Assembly (NCBI GenBank): GCA_036564345.1
Contig: DATCOZ010000303.1
Coordinates: forward strand, 1-7,980
Length of the DNA stretch: 7,980 bases
Direction: 5' to 3'
DNA from: UBA6019 sp036564345
GTDB lineage: Bacteria; Chloroflexota; Dormibacteria; Dormibacterales; Dormibacteraceae
Under the pieces are notes generated by a model. That model ran no database searches, had not been told where the DNA came from, and saw only the letters and a program-made list of their open reading frames with translations. This document shows positions 1 to 6,150 of this stretch, piece by piece (position 1 is the first letter of the stretch; the number at the start of each line of letters is the position of its first letter). The position numbers and the translations under genes were made by a program.

Positions 1-729
1 CTCGACGGCATCCTCACCCATGCCGACGGCGTGATGGTGGCCCGCGGCGACCTGGGGGTCGAGCTGTCGCTGGCCGAGGTCCCGGCCGTCCAGAAGGACA
101 TCATCGAGCGGGCCAACCTCCGCGGCGTGCCGGTCATCACCGCGACCGAGATGCTGGAGTCGATGGTGTCGAACAACCGCCCGACGCGGGCCGAGGCGTC
201 GGACGTGGCGAACGCGATCTGGGACGGCACGGACGCGGTGATGCTGTCCCAGGAGACCTCGGTCGGCGCCCATCCCGTCGAGTCGGTGCGGGCGATGGCC
301 GACATCTGCCGTGCGGCCGAGGGCCACCCGAGCTACCAGCGCGCTCGCCCCCTGGGAACCGTGCGAGGCTCGGTCGGCAGCGCCATCGCGCACTCCGCGG
401 CGACGGTGGCCGACGAGCTCGGGGCGGCAGCCATCGTGGCCTTCACGGAGACCGGGTCGACCGCCCTCAGGGTCTCCAAGAAGCACCCCACCGTCCCCGT
501 CATCGCGGCCAGTCCACACCCCGAGACGCTCCGCCGGACGGCCCTTTACGCGGGCGTGATCCCTCTCCTGGTCGAGCACGGCTCCGACACCGACGACCTG
601 ATCGCCAAGGCGAGCGAGGCGGCCATCCGGAGCGGCCTGGTGCGCCGCCGTGACCGGGTCGTCATCGTGGCCGGGATCGCGTCACGACCGGGCCAGACCA
701 ACCTGCTGAAGGTCGTCACCATCCAGTGA
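1..729 (+). CDS. pyk: Pyruvate kinase, C-terminal part (5' end outside window)
   Basis: This gene encodes the enzyme that transfers phosphate from phosphoenolpyruvate to ADP, the last step of glycolysis, in the cytoplasm. The frame is open from the first base, so the gene begins upstream; 242 codons and a TGA are seen. Fragment residues 12-21 read MVARGDLGVE, the active-site strand carrying the metal-binding Asp. It is followed by ITATEMLESM and by PTRAEASDVANA with DGTDAVMLS, all hallmark barrel motifs. The regulatory C-terminal domain starts near residue 120 and ends in a VAG..SRPGQTNLLKV segment, the usual pyruvate kinase terminus. No extra PEP-utiliser domain is attached. The in-frame GTG at 31 is internal, not the start. 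The next gene begins 7 nt after the stop, suggesting co-transcription. The identification is very secure. Confidence 0.97.
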   Translation, partial: LDGILTHADGVMVARGDLGVELSLAEVPAVQKDIIERANLRGVPVITATEMLESMVSNNRPTRAEASDVANAIWDGTDAVMLSQETSVGAHPVESVRAMADICRAAEGHPSYQRARPLGTVRGSVGSAIAHSAATVADELGAAAIVAFTETGSTALRVSKKHPTVPVIAASPHPETLRRTALYAGVIPLLVEHGSDTDDLIAKASEAAIRSGLVRRRDRVVIVAGIASRPGQTNLLKVVTIQ

Positions 730-736
730 TCTGCGA

Positions 737-1423
737 ATGACGGAAGCGCCCCGCGAGGCGGAAGACCTGATGTCGGTGCTCGGCCATGAGCTGCGGACCC
801 CGCTGACCGTCATCCGGGGTGCCGCCACGCTCCTGATCCAGGCCCACCGCGACCTTTCTCGCGAGAAGGTGGCCGAGCTCCTGGCGGTGATCGACGCTGC
901 CGCCGCCCGGATGGCGGACCGAGTGGAGGACGTTCTGGTGGCGGGCCGCCTCGACGGCGGCCGGCAGCCGACCCTGGTCGAGGACGTCGACGTCGCCGAG
1001 GCGATCGCTGAGGTGCTCGAGGCGGCGCGCCAGCGCAACCCCGGGCGGCGCATCCGGGCGCACGCGGTCGCGCCGGGGACCAGAGTCCGGGCTGACCAGC
1101 AGCGCGTCACCCAGGTCCTCCGCGTGCTGGTGGACAACGCGCTCCAGTTCTCCCCGCCCGGCTCGCCGGTGGAGGTCCGTGCGGCAGCGGCCGCGGGCCG
1201 CACGCGGATCGAGGTCCGGGACCGCGGCCAGGGCGTCTCGGCCATTGATCGGCGCCGGATCTTCGGTCGCGGCGTGAAGCTGGACCCGTCCCGGCCCGGC
1301 GCCGGCCTCGGTCTCTACGTGGCCGCCGGCCTGCTGGCCGTGATGGGCGGTGAGGCCGGCGTCGAGCCGCGGACGGGCGGCGGATCGACCTTCTGGTTCG
1401 CGCTGCCGGCCGCCGCGAAATAG
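737..1423 (+). CDS. Small sensor-less histidine kinase (HisKA + HATPase_c)
   Basis: This looks like a 228-residue signal-transduction kinase that autophosphorylates on His using ATP and passes the phosphate to a response regulator. The H-box is GHELRTPLTVIRG with the phospho-acceptor at His17. A dimerisation helix pair covers about 10-72. The ATP domain shows an N-box (VDNALQFSP, Asn134), a G1 box (DRGQG, 162-166), an F-box-like IFGRG (175-179) and a G2 box (GAGLGLYVA, 188-196). There is no transmembrane segment, PAS, GAF or HAMP region, so the protein is predicted to be soluble and to sense through a partner or not at all. No response regulator lies nearby. The gap to pyk is 7 nt and no good Shine-Dalgarno precedes the ATG at 737. 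An in-frame ATG at 770 has a purine-rich GAGGCGGAAG upstream but would leave only five residues before the His. The family call is strong; partner and signal are unknown. Confidence 0.88.
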   Translation: MTEAPREAEDLMSVLGHELRTPLTVIRGAATLLIQAHRDLSREKVAELLAVIDAAAARMADRVEDVLVAGRLDGGRQPTLVEDVDVAEAIAEVLEAARQRNPGRRIRAHAVAPGTRVRADQQRVTQVLRVLVDNALQFSPPGSPVEVRAAAAAGRTRIEVRDRGQGVSAIDRRRIFGRGVKLDPSRPGAGLGLYVAAGLLAVMGGEAGVEPRTGGGSTFWFALPAAAK

Positions 1424-1456
1424 GCGCGCCCACCGCTCCGGTTACCTTTCCTGAAG

Positions 1457-2185
1457 ATGGCTGAAGAATCGGGCCCGGAAGAATTCCCCCAGTTCGCGAC
1501 CGCGCTGATCGTCAGCGCTCACCCCGACGACCCCGACTTCGGCGCCGCCGGCACCCTTGCCAGGCTCGTCGACGGCGGCGCAAAGGTGACCATCGTCATC
1601 TGCACCGACGGCTCCGAGGGAGGCGAGGACGCCTCCGTCCCCGACGCCGAGCTCACCCGTCTGCGCTACGCCGAGCAGTGTGCCGCGGCACGGGAGCTGG
1701 GGATCGACGACGTCGTCTTCCTCGGTCACCCGGACGGTCGGCTGGAGCCGACCCTCGAGTTCCGCCGGGAGATTACCGCCCTGCTTCGCCGGCACCGTCC
1801 CGAGCTGGTGCTGACGCACGTCCCGGTGATCAACCTCGACACCCCGATCGGCGGCTACCACCCGGACCACCTCGCCGTCGGCCAGGCGACCCTGGCGGCG
1901 GTCTACCCGGCGGCGCGCAACCCGCGCGCCTTCCGGGAGCTGCTCGACGAGGGCCTCGAGCCCTGGCGGGTCAAGGAGGTCTGGATACCCAGCTGGAACC
2001 AGGGCGACTACTTCGTCGACATCAGCTCCACGGTCGACAGGAAGATCGCGGCCCTGCGCCGGCACGAGTCCCAGTTCCAGAACTGGGAGAACTGGGAGGA
2101 GAACCTCCGCGAGCGGATGAAGCAGATCGGCGGGAAGTCCGGCTACGAGTACGCCGAGGGCTTCAAGCGGATCAAGATCGGCTGA
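1457..2185 (+). CDS. PIG-L / LmbE-family zinc-dependent N-deacetylase
   Basis: This 242-residue cytoplasmic enzyme belongs to the family that removes acetyl groups from N-acetylglucosaminyl conjugates (MshB, BshB and Mca are characterised members). The N-terminal AHPDDPDFG motif gives the expected zinc ligands His22 and Asp25 and the catalytic-base Asp24. The later zinc His lies in YHPDH (His135 to His138). VICTDGSEGG and FLGHPDG (88-94) are also typical family motifs. The length matches the family. The C-terminal part is rich in charged helices and has no transmembrane segment. The substrate cannot be read from sequence: thiol-cofactor precursors, sugar-lipid intermediates or detoxification conjugates are all possible, and no thiol-biosynthesis partner is seen nearby. 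The ATG follows a 33-nt gap from the kinase gene without a clear Shine-Dalgarno. Its TGA stop lies in the same frame as the following gene. Confidence 0.9.
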   Translation: MAEESGPEEFPQFATALIVSAHPDDPDFGAAGTLARLVDGGAKVTIVICTDGSEGGEDASVPDAELTRLRYAEQCAAARELGIDDVVFLGHPDGRLEPTLEFRREITALLRRHRPELVLTHVPVINLDTPIGGYHPDHLAVGQATLAAVYPAARNPRAFRELLDEGLEPWRVKEVWIPSWNQGDYFVDISSTVDRKIAALRRHESQFQNWENWEENLRERMKQIGGKSGYEYAEGFKRIKIG

Positions 2186-2221
2186 ACCGCTACGGCACTC
2201 ACAACACCCGTCTACCTCGAG

Positions 2222-2821
2222 GTGGGTTCCAAGCGGGTCTTCGCCGGCGCCCTCGACTGGCCGGGCTGGATTCGCGCCGGCAAGGGTGAGGACGCGGCGC
2301 TCGAGGCGCTCGCCGCGGCGGCAGGGCGCTACGCCCCGGTCGCCCGCGCGGCCGGCTTCCCGCTGCCGACCGGCGCCGACCGATCGCTGAAGGTGCTCGA
2401 GCGGGTCACTGGCAACGCGACGACCGATTTCGGCGCTCCCGGGCTGCCCGCCCGAGCCGACGCCGAACCACTCCGCGGCGAGGAGCTGGAGCGGCAGCTG
2501 GCGCTGCTGACCGCCGCCTGGGACGCTCTCGACAGGGTGGTCGCCAAAGCTCCGAGCGAGCTCCGCAAGGGCCCGCGAGGCGGGGGGCGCGACCGGGACA
2601 AGATCTTCGCCCACGTCCTCGGCGCCGAGTCGGCCTACGCCGGAGCGATCGGGCTGAAGCTGCGCGAACCGGGGCCCGACCAAGGCGCCGTGGAGGGGTT
2701 CCGGGAGGCGATCCTCGCCGGCCTCAGGGCGGGGGAGGGAAAGTGGCCCTCCCGCTACGCCCTGCGCCGGATCGCCTGGCACGCCCTCGACCACGCCTGG
2801 GAGATCGAGGACAGAAGCTGA
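2222..2821 (+). CDS. DinB-like helical protein with HicB-like N-terminal segment
   Basis: This hypothetical protein has 199 residues when read from the GTG at 2222. Residues about 3-45 (KRVFAGALDWPGWIRAG followed by an Ala-rich helix) resemble the strand-turn-helix of HicB-like folds. The C-terminal half looks like a DinB/YfiT-type helical bundle, with His131 in IFAHVLGAE and His187 and His191 in AWHALDHAWEIED, a possible metal-binding His triad. DinB-like proteins include thiol-dependent metalloenzymes, but no activity can be assigned here. The start is uncertain: the frame stays open back to the deacetylase stop at 2183-2185, and the intervening codons encode VYLEV, which looks like the first strand of the domain. 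Yet no ATG, GTG or TTG lies in that stretch and no Shine-Dalgarno precedes 2222. The stop is 4 bp from the convergent dehydrogenase stop. That the gene is real is likely; its function is unknown. Confidence 0.72.
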   Translation: MGSKRVFAGALDWPGWIRAGKGEDAALEALAAAAGRYAPVARAAGFPLPTGADRSLKVLERVTGNATTDFGAPGLPARADAEPLRGEELERQLALLTAAWDALDRVVAKAPSELRKGPRGGGRDRDKIFAHVLGAESAYAGAIGLKLREPGPDQGAVEGFREAILAGLRAGEGKWPSRYALRRIAWHALDHAWEIEDRS

Positions 2822-2825
2822 CGGC

Positions 2826-3914
2826 TCACCTCGACACGTCGGCGAGCGATGCCCATACGTCCAGCTTCGTCTTCACCCGCCGGACCACCTCGTCGGTGAA
2901 CTCGGTGGTTCCGGCGTGGCCGCCCAGGTCCGCGGTCCGGACGCCGTCGGAGACGGTCTCCAGCGTCGCCTCGTAGACGGCGCGCGAGACGACCCGCTCG
3001 CGCGCGCCCTCCATGTGGCCGAGGAGCGAGGCGACCGACATGATCATCGCCATCGGGTTGGCGACGTTCTTGCCCTCCAGCGACGGCGCGGTGCCGTGCG
3101 GCGCCTCCGTCATCATCACCCTCACCTTGCCCTCGGGGTCGAAGCCGAGGAGCGCCGATTCGGCGCCGGCGATCGTTCCGAAGAGCTGCATCACCAGGTC
3201 GGAGAGGGTGTCCCCGTCGCGGTTGAGGGCGGGTATGACGAGGGGTTCGCCGGTGGTCGCCACCAGCATCGCGTAGGTTGCATCGATCAGCTGGGGGTCG
3301 TAGCGGACGTCGGGGTTGCGCCCGGCCGCCGCGTCGAGCTCCTCCTTGAACATCCCCTCGTAGACCGGCGACACGGTGTACTTGGGGCCTCCGAAGACCT
3401 TGGCGCCGAGCCGGTGGGCCTGGTAGAAGGCGTACTCGGCGACCACCTTGCAGGTCCGGCGGGAGATCTTCTCGGTCCGGAAGGCCCACTCGTCGAGGCC
3501 TTCGCCCTCCCGCCACTCGGTCGCGCCGTATGCGTCGTCTACGGCCATCCGGATCACCGAGATGGGGGAGTAGACGCCGGCCACGGGCCGGACCGAGGGG
3601 ATCCGCCGGCCGGTCCGCACGATCACCTGGCCGCCGATCCGCGCCCGGAGGATCGCGTTGGGGCTGCCGACGTCGCCCTTCTGCTCGGGCGTGACGGTCG
3701 CCGCCTTGATCCCATAGCCCGCCGCCAGCAGCGCGTCGGAAGCCTCCAGGACGACCTGGTTGCGGGTGTCCCGGCGGTTGCCGAGGGAGAGGTCGAAGTG
3801 CTCCAGCGCGACCGGGATGCCGGTCAGCTCGGGGTCGAGGAAGCGGAGCGCGTCCTTTAACAGCTCCTCGCCGGTCTGGTCGCCGTGGAGGACTACGATC
3901 CGGGTGTCGGGCAT
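2826..3914 (-). CDS. Isocitrate/isopropylmalate dehydrogenase-family enzyme
   Basis: This is a 362-residue beta-decarboxylating dehydrogenase, the cytoplasmic family that oxidises 2-hydroxy acids such as isocitrate, 3-isopropylmalate, homoisocitrate or tartrate with NAD(P)+ and a divalent metal. It opens with a VVLHGDQTGEELL strand-loop. An SPNAILR segment (84-90) and Arg100, Arg103 and Arg104 lie in the substrate-binding region. DAYGATEW holds the likely catalytic Tyr129, and GGPKYTVSP the likely Lys178. Metal-binding Asp candidates are Asp211, Asp235 and Asp239 (NRDGDTLSDL). The cofactor loop is EAPHGTAPSLEGKNVANP (270-287), standard for the family. The length is nearer to isopropylmalate dehydrogenases, but the substrate loop matches neither classic enzyme, so the substrate is left open. 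I chose the ATG at 3914, where the family-like sequence begins, with a weak GGACGG 8 nt upstream. A TTG at 3977 would add 21 unlike residues and overlap promoter-like DNA. The gene diverges from rpmG. Confidence 0.88.
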   Translation of the reverse strand: MPDTRIVVLHGDQTGEELLKDALRFLDPELTGIPVALEHFDLSLGNRRDTRNQVVLEASDALLAAGYGIKAATVTPEQKGDVGSPNAILRARIGGQVIVRTGRRIPSVRPVAGVYSPISVIRMAVDDAYGATEWREGEGLDEWAFRTEKISRRTCKVVAEYAFYQAHRLGAKVFGGPKYTVSPVYEGMFKEELDAAAGRNPDVRYDPQLIDATYAMLVATTGEPLVIPALNRDGDTLSDLVMQLFGTIAGAESALLGFDPEGKVRVMMTEAPHGTAPSLEGKNVANPMAMIMSVASLLGHMEGARERVVSRAVYEATLETVSDGVRTADLGGHAGTTEFTDEVVRRVKTKLDVWASLADVSR

Positions 3915-3963
3915 GAAAAGACCCGTCCAGTGTGTCAGAGGCACACGAACTCCGTCCCTCGCC

Positions 3964-3976
3964 TGATATATTGACA
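3964..3976 (+). promoter_or_regulatory. Candidate promoter elements for the rpmG-secE-nusG-rplKA operon
   Basis: TGATATATT at 3964-3972 is an extended -10 (TGn followed by TATATT, five of six consensus bases) and would start RNA near 3979. The overlapping TTGACA at 3971-3976 is a perfect -35, but the region 15-21 bp downstream offers only poor -10 boxes (TAGGCT, CTTTAT). The two readings exclude each other. AT-rich sequence is rare here, which supports a promoter. No convincing promoter is seen for the divergent - strand dehydrogenase. Confidence 0.42.
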
Positions 3977-3979
3977 ACC

Positions 3980-4006
3980 GCCTAGGTTTCCTAGGCTTTA
4001 TTTTTT
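3980..4006 (+). terminator. Terminator-like hairpin in the rpmG upstream region
   Basis: GCCTAGG, a TTT loop and CCTAGGC (3980-3996) form a perfect 7-bp stem, followed by TTTATTTTTT (3997-4006). This is the shape of an intrinsic terminator read on the + strand. No + strand gene ends just upstream, so it may stop read-through from the 737-2821 group running antisense across the dehydrogenase, or it may act as an attenuator or 5' stabilising hairpin of the rpmG transcript. The DNA also has operator-like symmetry, because CCTAGG is itself palindromic and occurs twice. Confidence 0.5.
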
Positions 4007-4008
4007 GG

Positions 4009-4022
4009 GAAGCTTAAGCTTC
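4009..4022. repeat. 14-bp perfect palindrome in the rpmG leader
   Basis: GAAGCTTAAGCTTC is a perfect palindrome 30 bp before the rpmG start. It could be a protein-binding site, or in RNA a GAAGC/GCUUC hairpin with a UUAA loop. It is the second dyad in this short leader, after the one at 3980-3996. Its role is unknown. Confidence 0.45.
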
Positions 4023-4051
4023 AACCGAAGGACGAAAGCGAAGGGACAGGT

Positions 4052-4201
4052 ATGGAGACGATCATCACGCTCCAGTGCACCGACTGCAAGCGTCGGAACT
4101 ACACGACGGTCAAGAACAAGAAGAACGATCCTGACCGGTTGGAGCTCAAGAAATACTGCCGCTGGTGCCGCAAGCACACGGGGCATCGGGAGACCAAGTA
4201 A
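4052..4201 (+). CDS. rpmG: 50S ribosomal protein L33, zinc-binding form
   Basis: This 49-residue basic protein of the large ribosomal subunit lies near the exit-site tRNA. Two CxxC pairs (Cys9/Cys12 in CTDC and Cys36/Cys39 in CRWC) mark the zinc-binding form, as opposed to the cysteine-free variant made under zinc limitation in some bacteria. The YTTVKNKKNDPDRLELKKYC core is typical L33. AGGGA sits about 6 nt upstream of the ATG as a Shine-Dalgarno. Its TAA is directly followed by the secE GTG, so the two are co-transcribed and probably translationally coupled. The rpmG-secE-nusG order is widely conserved; the tRNA genes and tuf gene often found just upstream or between them are absent. Confidence 0.95.
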   Translation: METIITLQCTDCKRRNYTTVKNKKNDPDRLELKKYCRWCRKHTGHRETK

Positions 4202-4426
4202 GTGGCATTGACCGCGACGCGTCCGCGCGAGAACCGGTTGGGAACCTTTCTCCGCGACACCTTCGAAGAGCTTCGGAAGGTCGTCTGGCCGACGCCTGCC
4301 GAGCTCTATCGCTACACGATCGTGGTCATCGTGACGGTCGTCGTGATCTCCGCCTTCATCGGGCTCGTCGACCTCGGCCTTGGGGCGTTCACCCAGCGCT
4401 ACATCTACAACGGGGTCGCGAAGTAG
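4202..4426 (+). CDS. secE: Preprotein translocase subunit SecE
   Basis: This small essential membrane subunit of the SecYEG channel clamps SecY during protein export. The 74-residue product is the short, single-span form. An amphipathic cytoplasmic helix contains the conserved FEELRKVVWPTPAEL stretch (21-35), followed by one hydrophobic membrane segment (about 38-60, rich in Val and Ile) and a short tail. The GTG start at 4202 directly follows the rpmG stop, with GGGAG 9 nt upstream. A TTG two codons later is an alternative of little consequence. The gap to nusG is 2 nt. The call rests on the conserved motif, topology and position between rpmG and nusG. Confidence 0.95.
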   Translation: MALTATRPRENRLGTFLRDTFEELRKVVWPTPAELYRYTIVVIVTVVVISAFIGLVDLGLGAFTQRYIYNGVAK

Positions 4427-4428
4427 CG

Positions 4429-4992
4429 ATGGCCACCGAACGAGCCGCCGCCGCGCCGACCGCCGAAGAGGCGCAGTGGTACGTCGTGCACGCCTACTCC
4501 GGACACGAGGAGAAGGTCAAGAAGAACCTCGAGAAGAGGATCGACTCGATGGACATGCACGACAAGATCCTCCAGGTCCTGGTCCCCACCGAGGACGAGA
4601 TCGAGATCAAGGACGGCAAGCGCCGCCACGTCCAGAAGCGGATCTTCCCCGGCTACATCCTGGTCCAGATGGTCATGACCGACGAGTCCTGGTACGTCGT
4701 CCGCAACACGCCCGGCGTGACCAGCTTCGTCGGCTCGGGCAACAAGCCGGTACCCCTCCAGGACAAGGAGGTCAAGGCGATCCAGAAGCAGATGGGCCAG
4801 GCGGCTCCGACGATCCGGGTCGACTTCCAGATCGGCGACGCCGTCCGGGTCGTCGACGGCCCCTTCACCGACTTCCACGGCAAGGTCGACGACATCAACG
4901 CCGAGCGCGGCAAGCTCAAGGTCCTCGTCAACATGTTCGGCCGGGAGACGCCGGTCGAGCTCGACCTGCTCCAGGTAGAGAAGGTCCACTAA
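4429..4992 (+). CDS. nusG: Transcription termination/antitermination factor NusG
   Basis: NusG binds the RNA polymerase clamp across the cleft, modulates pausing and termination, and can link polymerase to the ribosome or Rho. The 187-residue protein has an NGN domain from about 16 (QWYVVHAYSGHEEKVKKNL) to 112, including FPGY (73-76) and VRNTPGVTSFVG (91-102). A KOW domain follows (about 133-187, IGDAVRVVDGPFTDFHGKV...). The linker carries no inserted domain. The N-terminal 14 residues are Ala-rich and probably disordered. The ATG lies 2 nt after secE and rplK starts 4 nt after its stop, so it is part of one operon. The frame stays open upstream of 4429, but that part overlaps secE and rpmG and is not NusG-like. 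Confidence 0.97.
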   Translation: MATERAAAAPTAEEAQWYVVHAYSGHEEKVKKNLEKRIDSMDMHDKILQVLVPTEDEIEIKDGKRRHVQKRIFPGYILVQMVMTDESWYVVRNTPGVTSFVGSGNKPVPLQDKEVKAIQKQMGQAAPTIRVDFQIGDAVRVVDGPFTDFHGKVDDINAERGKLKVLVNMFGRETPVELDLLQVEKVH

Positions 4993-4996
4993 AAAG

Positions 4997-5425
4997 ATGG
5001 GAAAGAAGAAGATCCGCGCGGTGCTGAAGATCGAGCTGGAGGCCGGCAAGGCAACTCCAGCACCGCCCGTCGGCACCGCCCTGGGGCCGCACGGCATCAA
5101 CATCATGGAGTTCTGCAAGAGCTACAACGAGAAGACCGCGGCGCAGGCTGGCGACGTGGTCCCCGCCGAGATCACCATCTATGAGGACCGCAGCTTCACC
5201 TTCGTGCTCAAGACCCCGCCGGCGGTGAACCTGCTGAAGAAGGCCGCCGGGATCGAAAAGGGCTCGCCCAAGCCGAATCGCGAAAAGGTGGGCAGGGTGA
5301 CCCAGGGCCAGCTGGCCCAGATCGCCCAGGTCAAGATGAAGGACCTCAACGCCTACGACACGGACGCGGCGGTGAGGATGATCGAGGGCACGGCGCGCTC
5401 GATGGGACTTGAAGTCGTTGGCTAA
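4997..5425 (+). CDS. rplK: 50S ribosomal protein L11
   Basis: L11 binds the GTPase-associated region of 23S rRNA at the stalk base. It takes part in elongation-factor turnover and in RelA activation where present. The 142 residues match the family's usual length. The N-terminal domain includes ATPAPPVGTALGPHGINIM (19-37), the proline-rich loop contacted by thiostrepton-type antibiotics, followed by EFCKSYN. The C-terminal RNA-binding domain includes TPPAVNLLKKAAGIEKGS and the terminal RMIEGTARSMGLEV. Within the loop, Thr27 and Pro31 stand where many bacteria have Pro and Gln (VGPALGQ). The purine-rich GAGAAGG about 11 nt upstream is the likely ribosome site. The 3' end overlaps the start of rplA. 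Confidence 0.97.
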   Translation: MGKKKIRAVLKIELEAGKATPAPPVGTALGPHGINIMEFCKSYNEKTAAQAGDVVPAEITIYEDRSFTFVLKTPPAVNLLKKAAGIEKGSPKPNREKVGRVTQGQLAQIAQVKMKDLNAYDTDAAVRMIEGTARSMGLEVVG

Positions 5426-6146
5426 GCGGCACGGCAAGAAGTACCAGGAAGCCCTCAAGAAGGTGGAGGAGGCGCTCAGCCAGAACGGCGATGCCGGCCT
5501 CGAGCCACTCAAGGCCGTCGAGATCGCCCGGGACACCTCGACCGCCAGGTTCGACGCAACCGTCGAGGCCCACGTGCGCCTGGGAATCGACGTCCGCCAC
5601 GCCGACCAGCAGCTCCGCAGCGCGGTCACCCTGCCCCGCGGCACCGGCAAGAACGTCCGGGTCGCCGTCTTCGCGGCGGGGGAGAAGGAGCGCGAGGCCA
5701 AGGACGCCGGCGCCGACATCGTGGGCGGTGACGACCTGGTCAAGCGGGTCTCGGAAGGCTTCACTGACTTCGACGTAGCCATCGCGACTCCCGACATGAT
5801 GAGCAAGGTCGGCCCGCTGGGCCGCATCCTCGGGCCGCGCGGCCTGATGCCGAACCCCAAGTCGGGAACTGTGACCTTCGATGTCGCCCGGGCCGTCAAA
5901 GAGGTCAAGGGCGGCCGGATCGAGTTCCGCGCCGACAAGTTCGGGATCGTCCACGCTCCGATCGGAAAGGCCTCCTTCGACGCGGAGGCGCTGCACGAGA
6001 ACTTCGCCGCCCTGATCGAGGCGCTGGTGAAGAACAAGCCCTCCGCCGCGAAAGGCCAGTACCTGAAGACGATCTTTCTCTCCTCGACGATGGGGCCCTC
6101 GGTCCCGGTCGACGTGCGCGAGGCGGGCAAGCTCACGACCGGCTAG
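5418..6146 (+). CDS. rplA: 50S ribosomal protein L1
   Basis: L1 forms the mobile L1 stalk that helps move deacylated tRNA out of the exit site, and in many bacteria it represses its own rplK-rplA mRNA. The 242-residue reading begins AKRHGKKYQEALKKVE, as expected of the family. The signature GRILGPRGLMPNPKSGTVT lies at 135-153, and KGQYLKTIFLSSTMGPSV closes domain I. I chose the TTG at 5418 because the product then starts at the normal family N-terminus and GGGAC lies 9 nt upstream. A second in-frame TTG at 5409 would add three residues and sit on that GGGAC. Either way the start lies inside rplK, so coupled translation is likely. A non-coding gap of 357 bp follows. Confidence 0.95.
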   Translation: MAKRHGKKYQEALKKVEEALSQNGDAGLEPLKAVEIARDTSTARFDATVEAHVRLGIDVRHADQQLRSAVTLPRGTGKNVRVAVFAAGEKEREAKDAGADIVGGDDLVKRVSEGFTDFDVAIATPDMMSKVGPLGRILGPRGLMPNPKSGTVTFDVARAVKEVKGGRIEFRADKFGIVHAPIGKASFDAEALHENFAALIEALVKNKPSAAKGQYLKTIFLSSTMGPSVPVDVREAGKLTTG

Positions 6147-6150
6147 CAGC

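Noticed and set aside
1442..2794. A 450-codon open frame on the - strand
   Set aside because: It lies antisense to two well-supported + strand genes, has low-complexity Gly/Ala/Arg/Val-rich composition and no recognisable domain. It is a by-product of GC-rich codon use.
2916..3860. A 314-codon open frame on the + strand inside the dehydrogenase gene
   Set aside because: It is the antisense shadow of a gene with full family motifs; the composition is repetitive and domain-free.
3915..3977. A 21-residue N-terminal extension of the dehydrogenase from a TTG
   Set aside because: The extension overlaps promoter-like AT-rich DNA and lacks family similarity; the ATG at 3914 fits the family N-terminus.
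3915..4051. A tRNA or tuf remnant upstream of secE, as found in many bacteria
   Set aside because: No cloverleaf or TTC-arm pattern and no coding remnant is visible in the gap.
4928..6136. Long - strand open frames opposite rplK and rplA, and similar ones opposite nusG, rplJ and rplL
   Set aside because: These are antisense to highly conserved ribosomal genes, with no domains and no ribosome sites.
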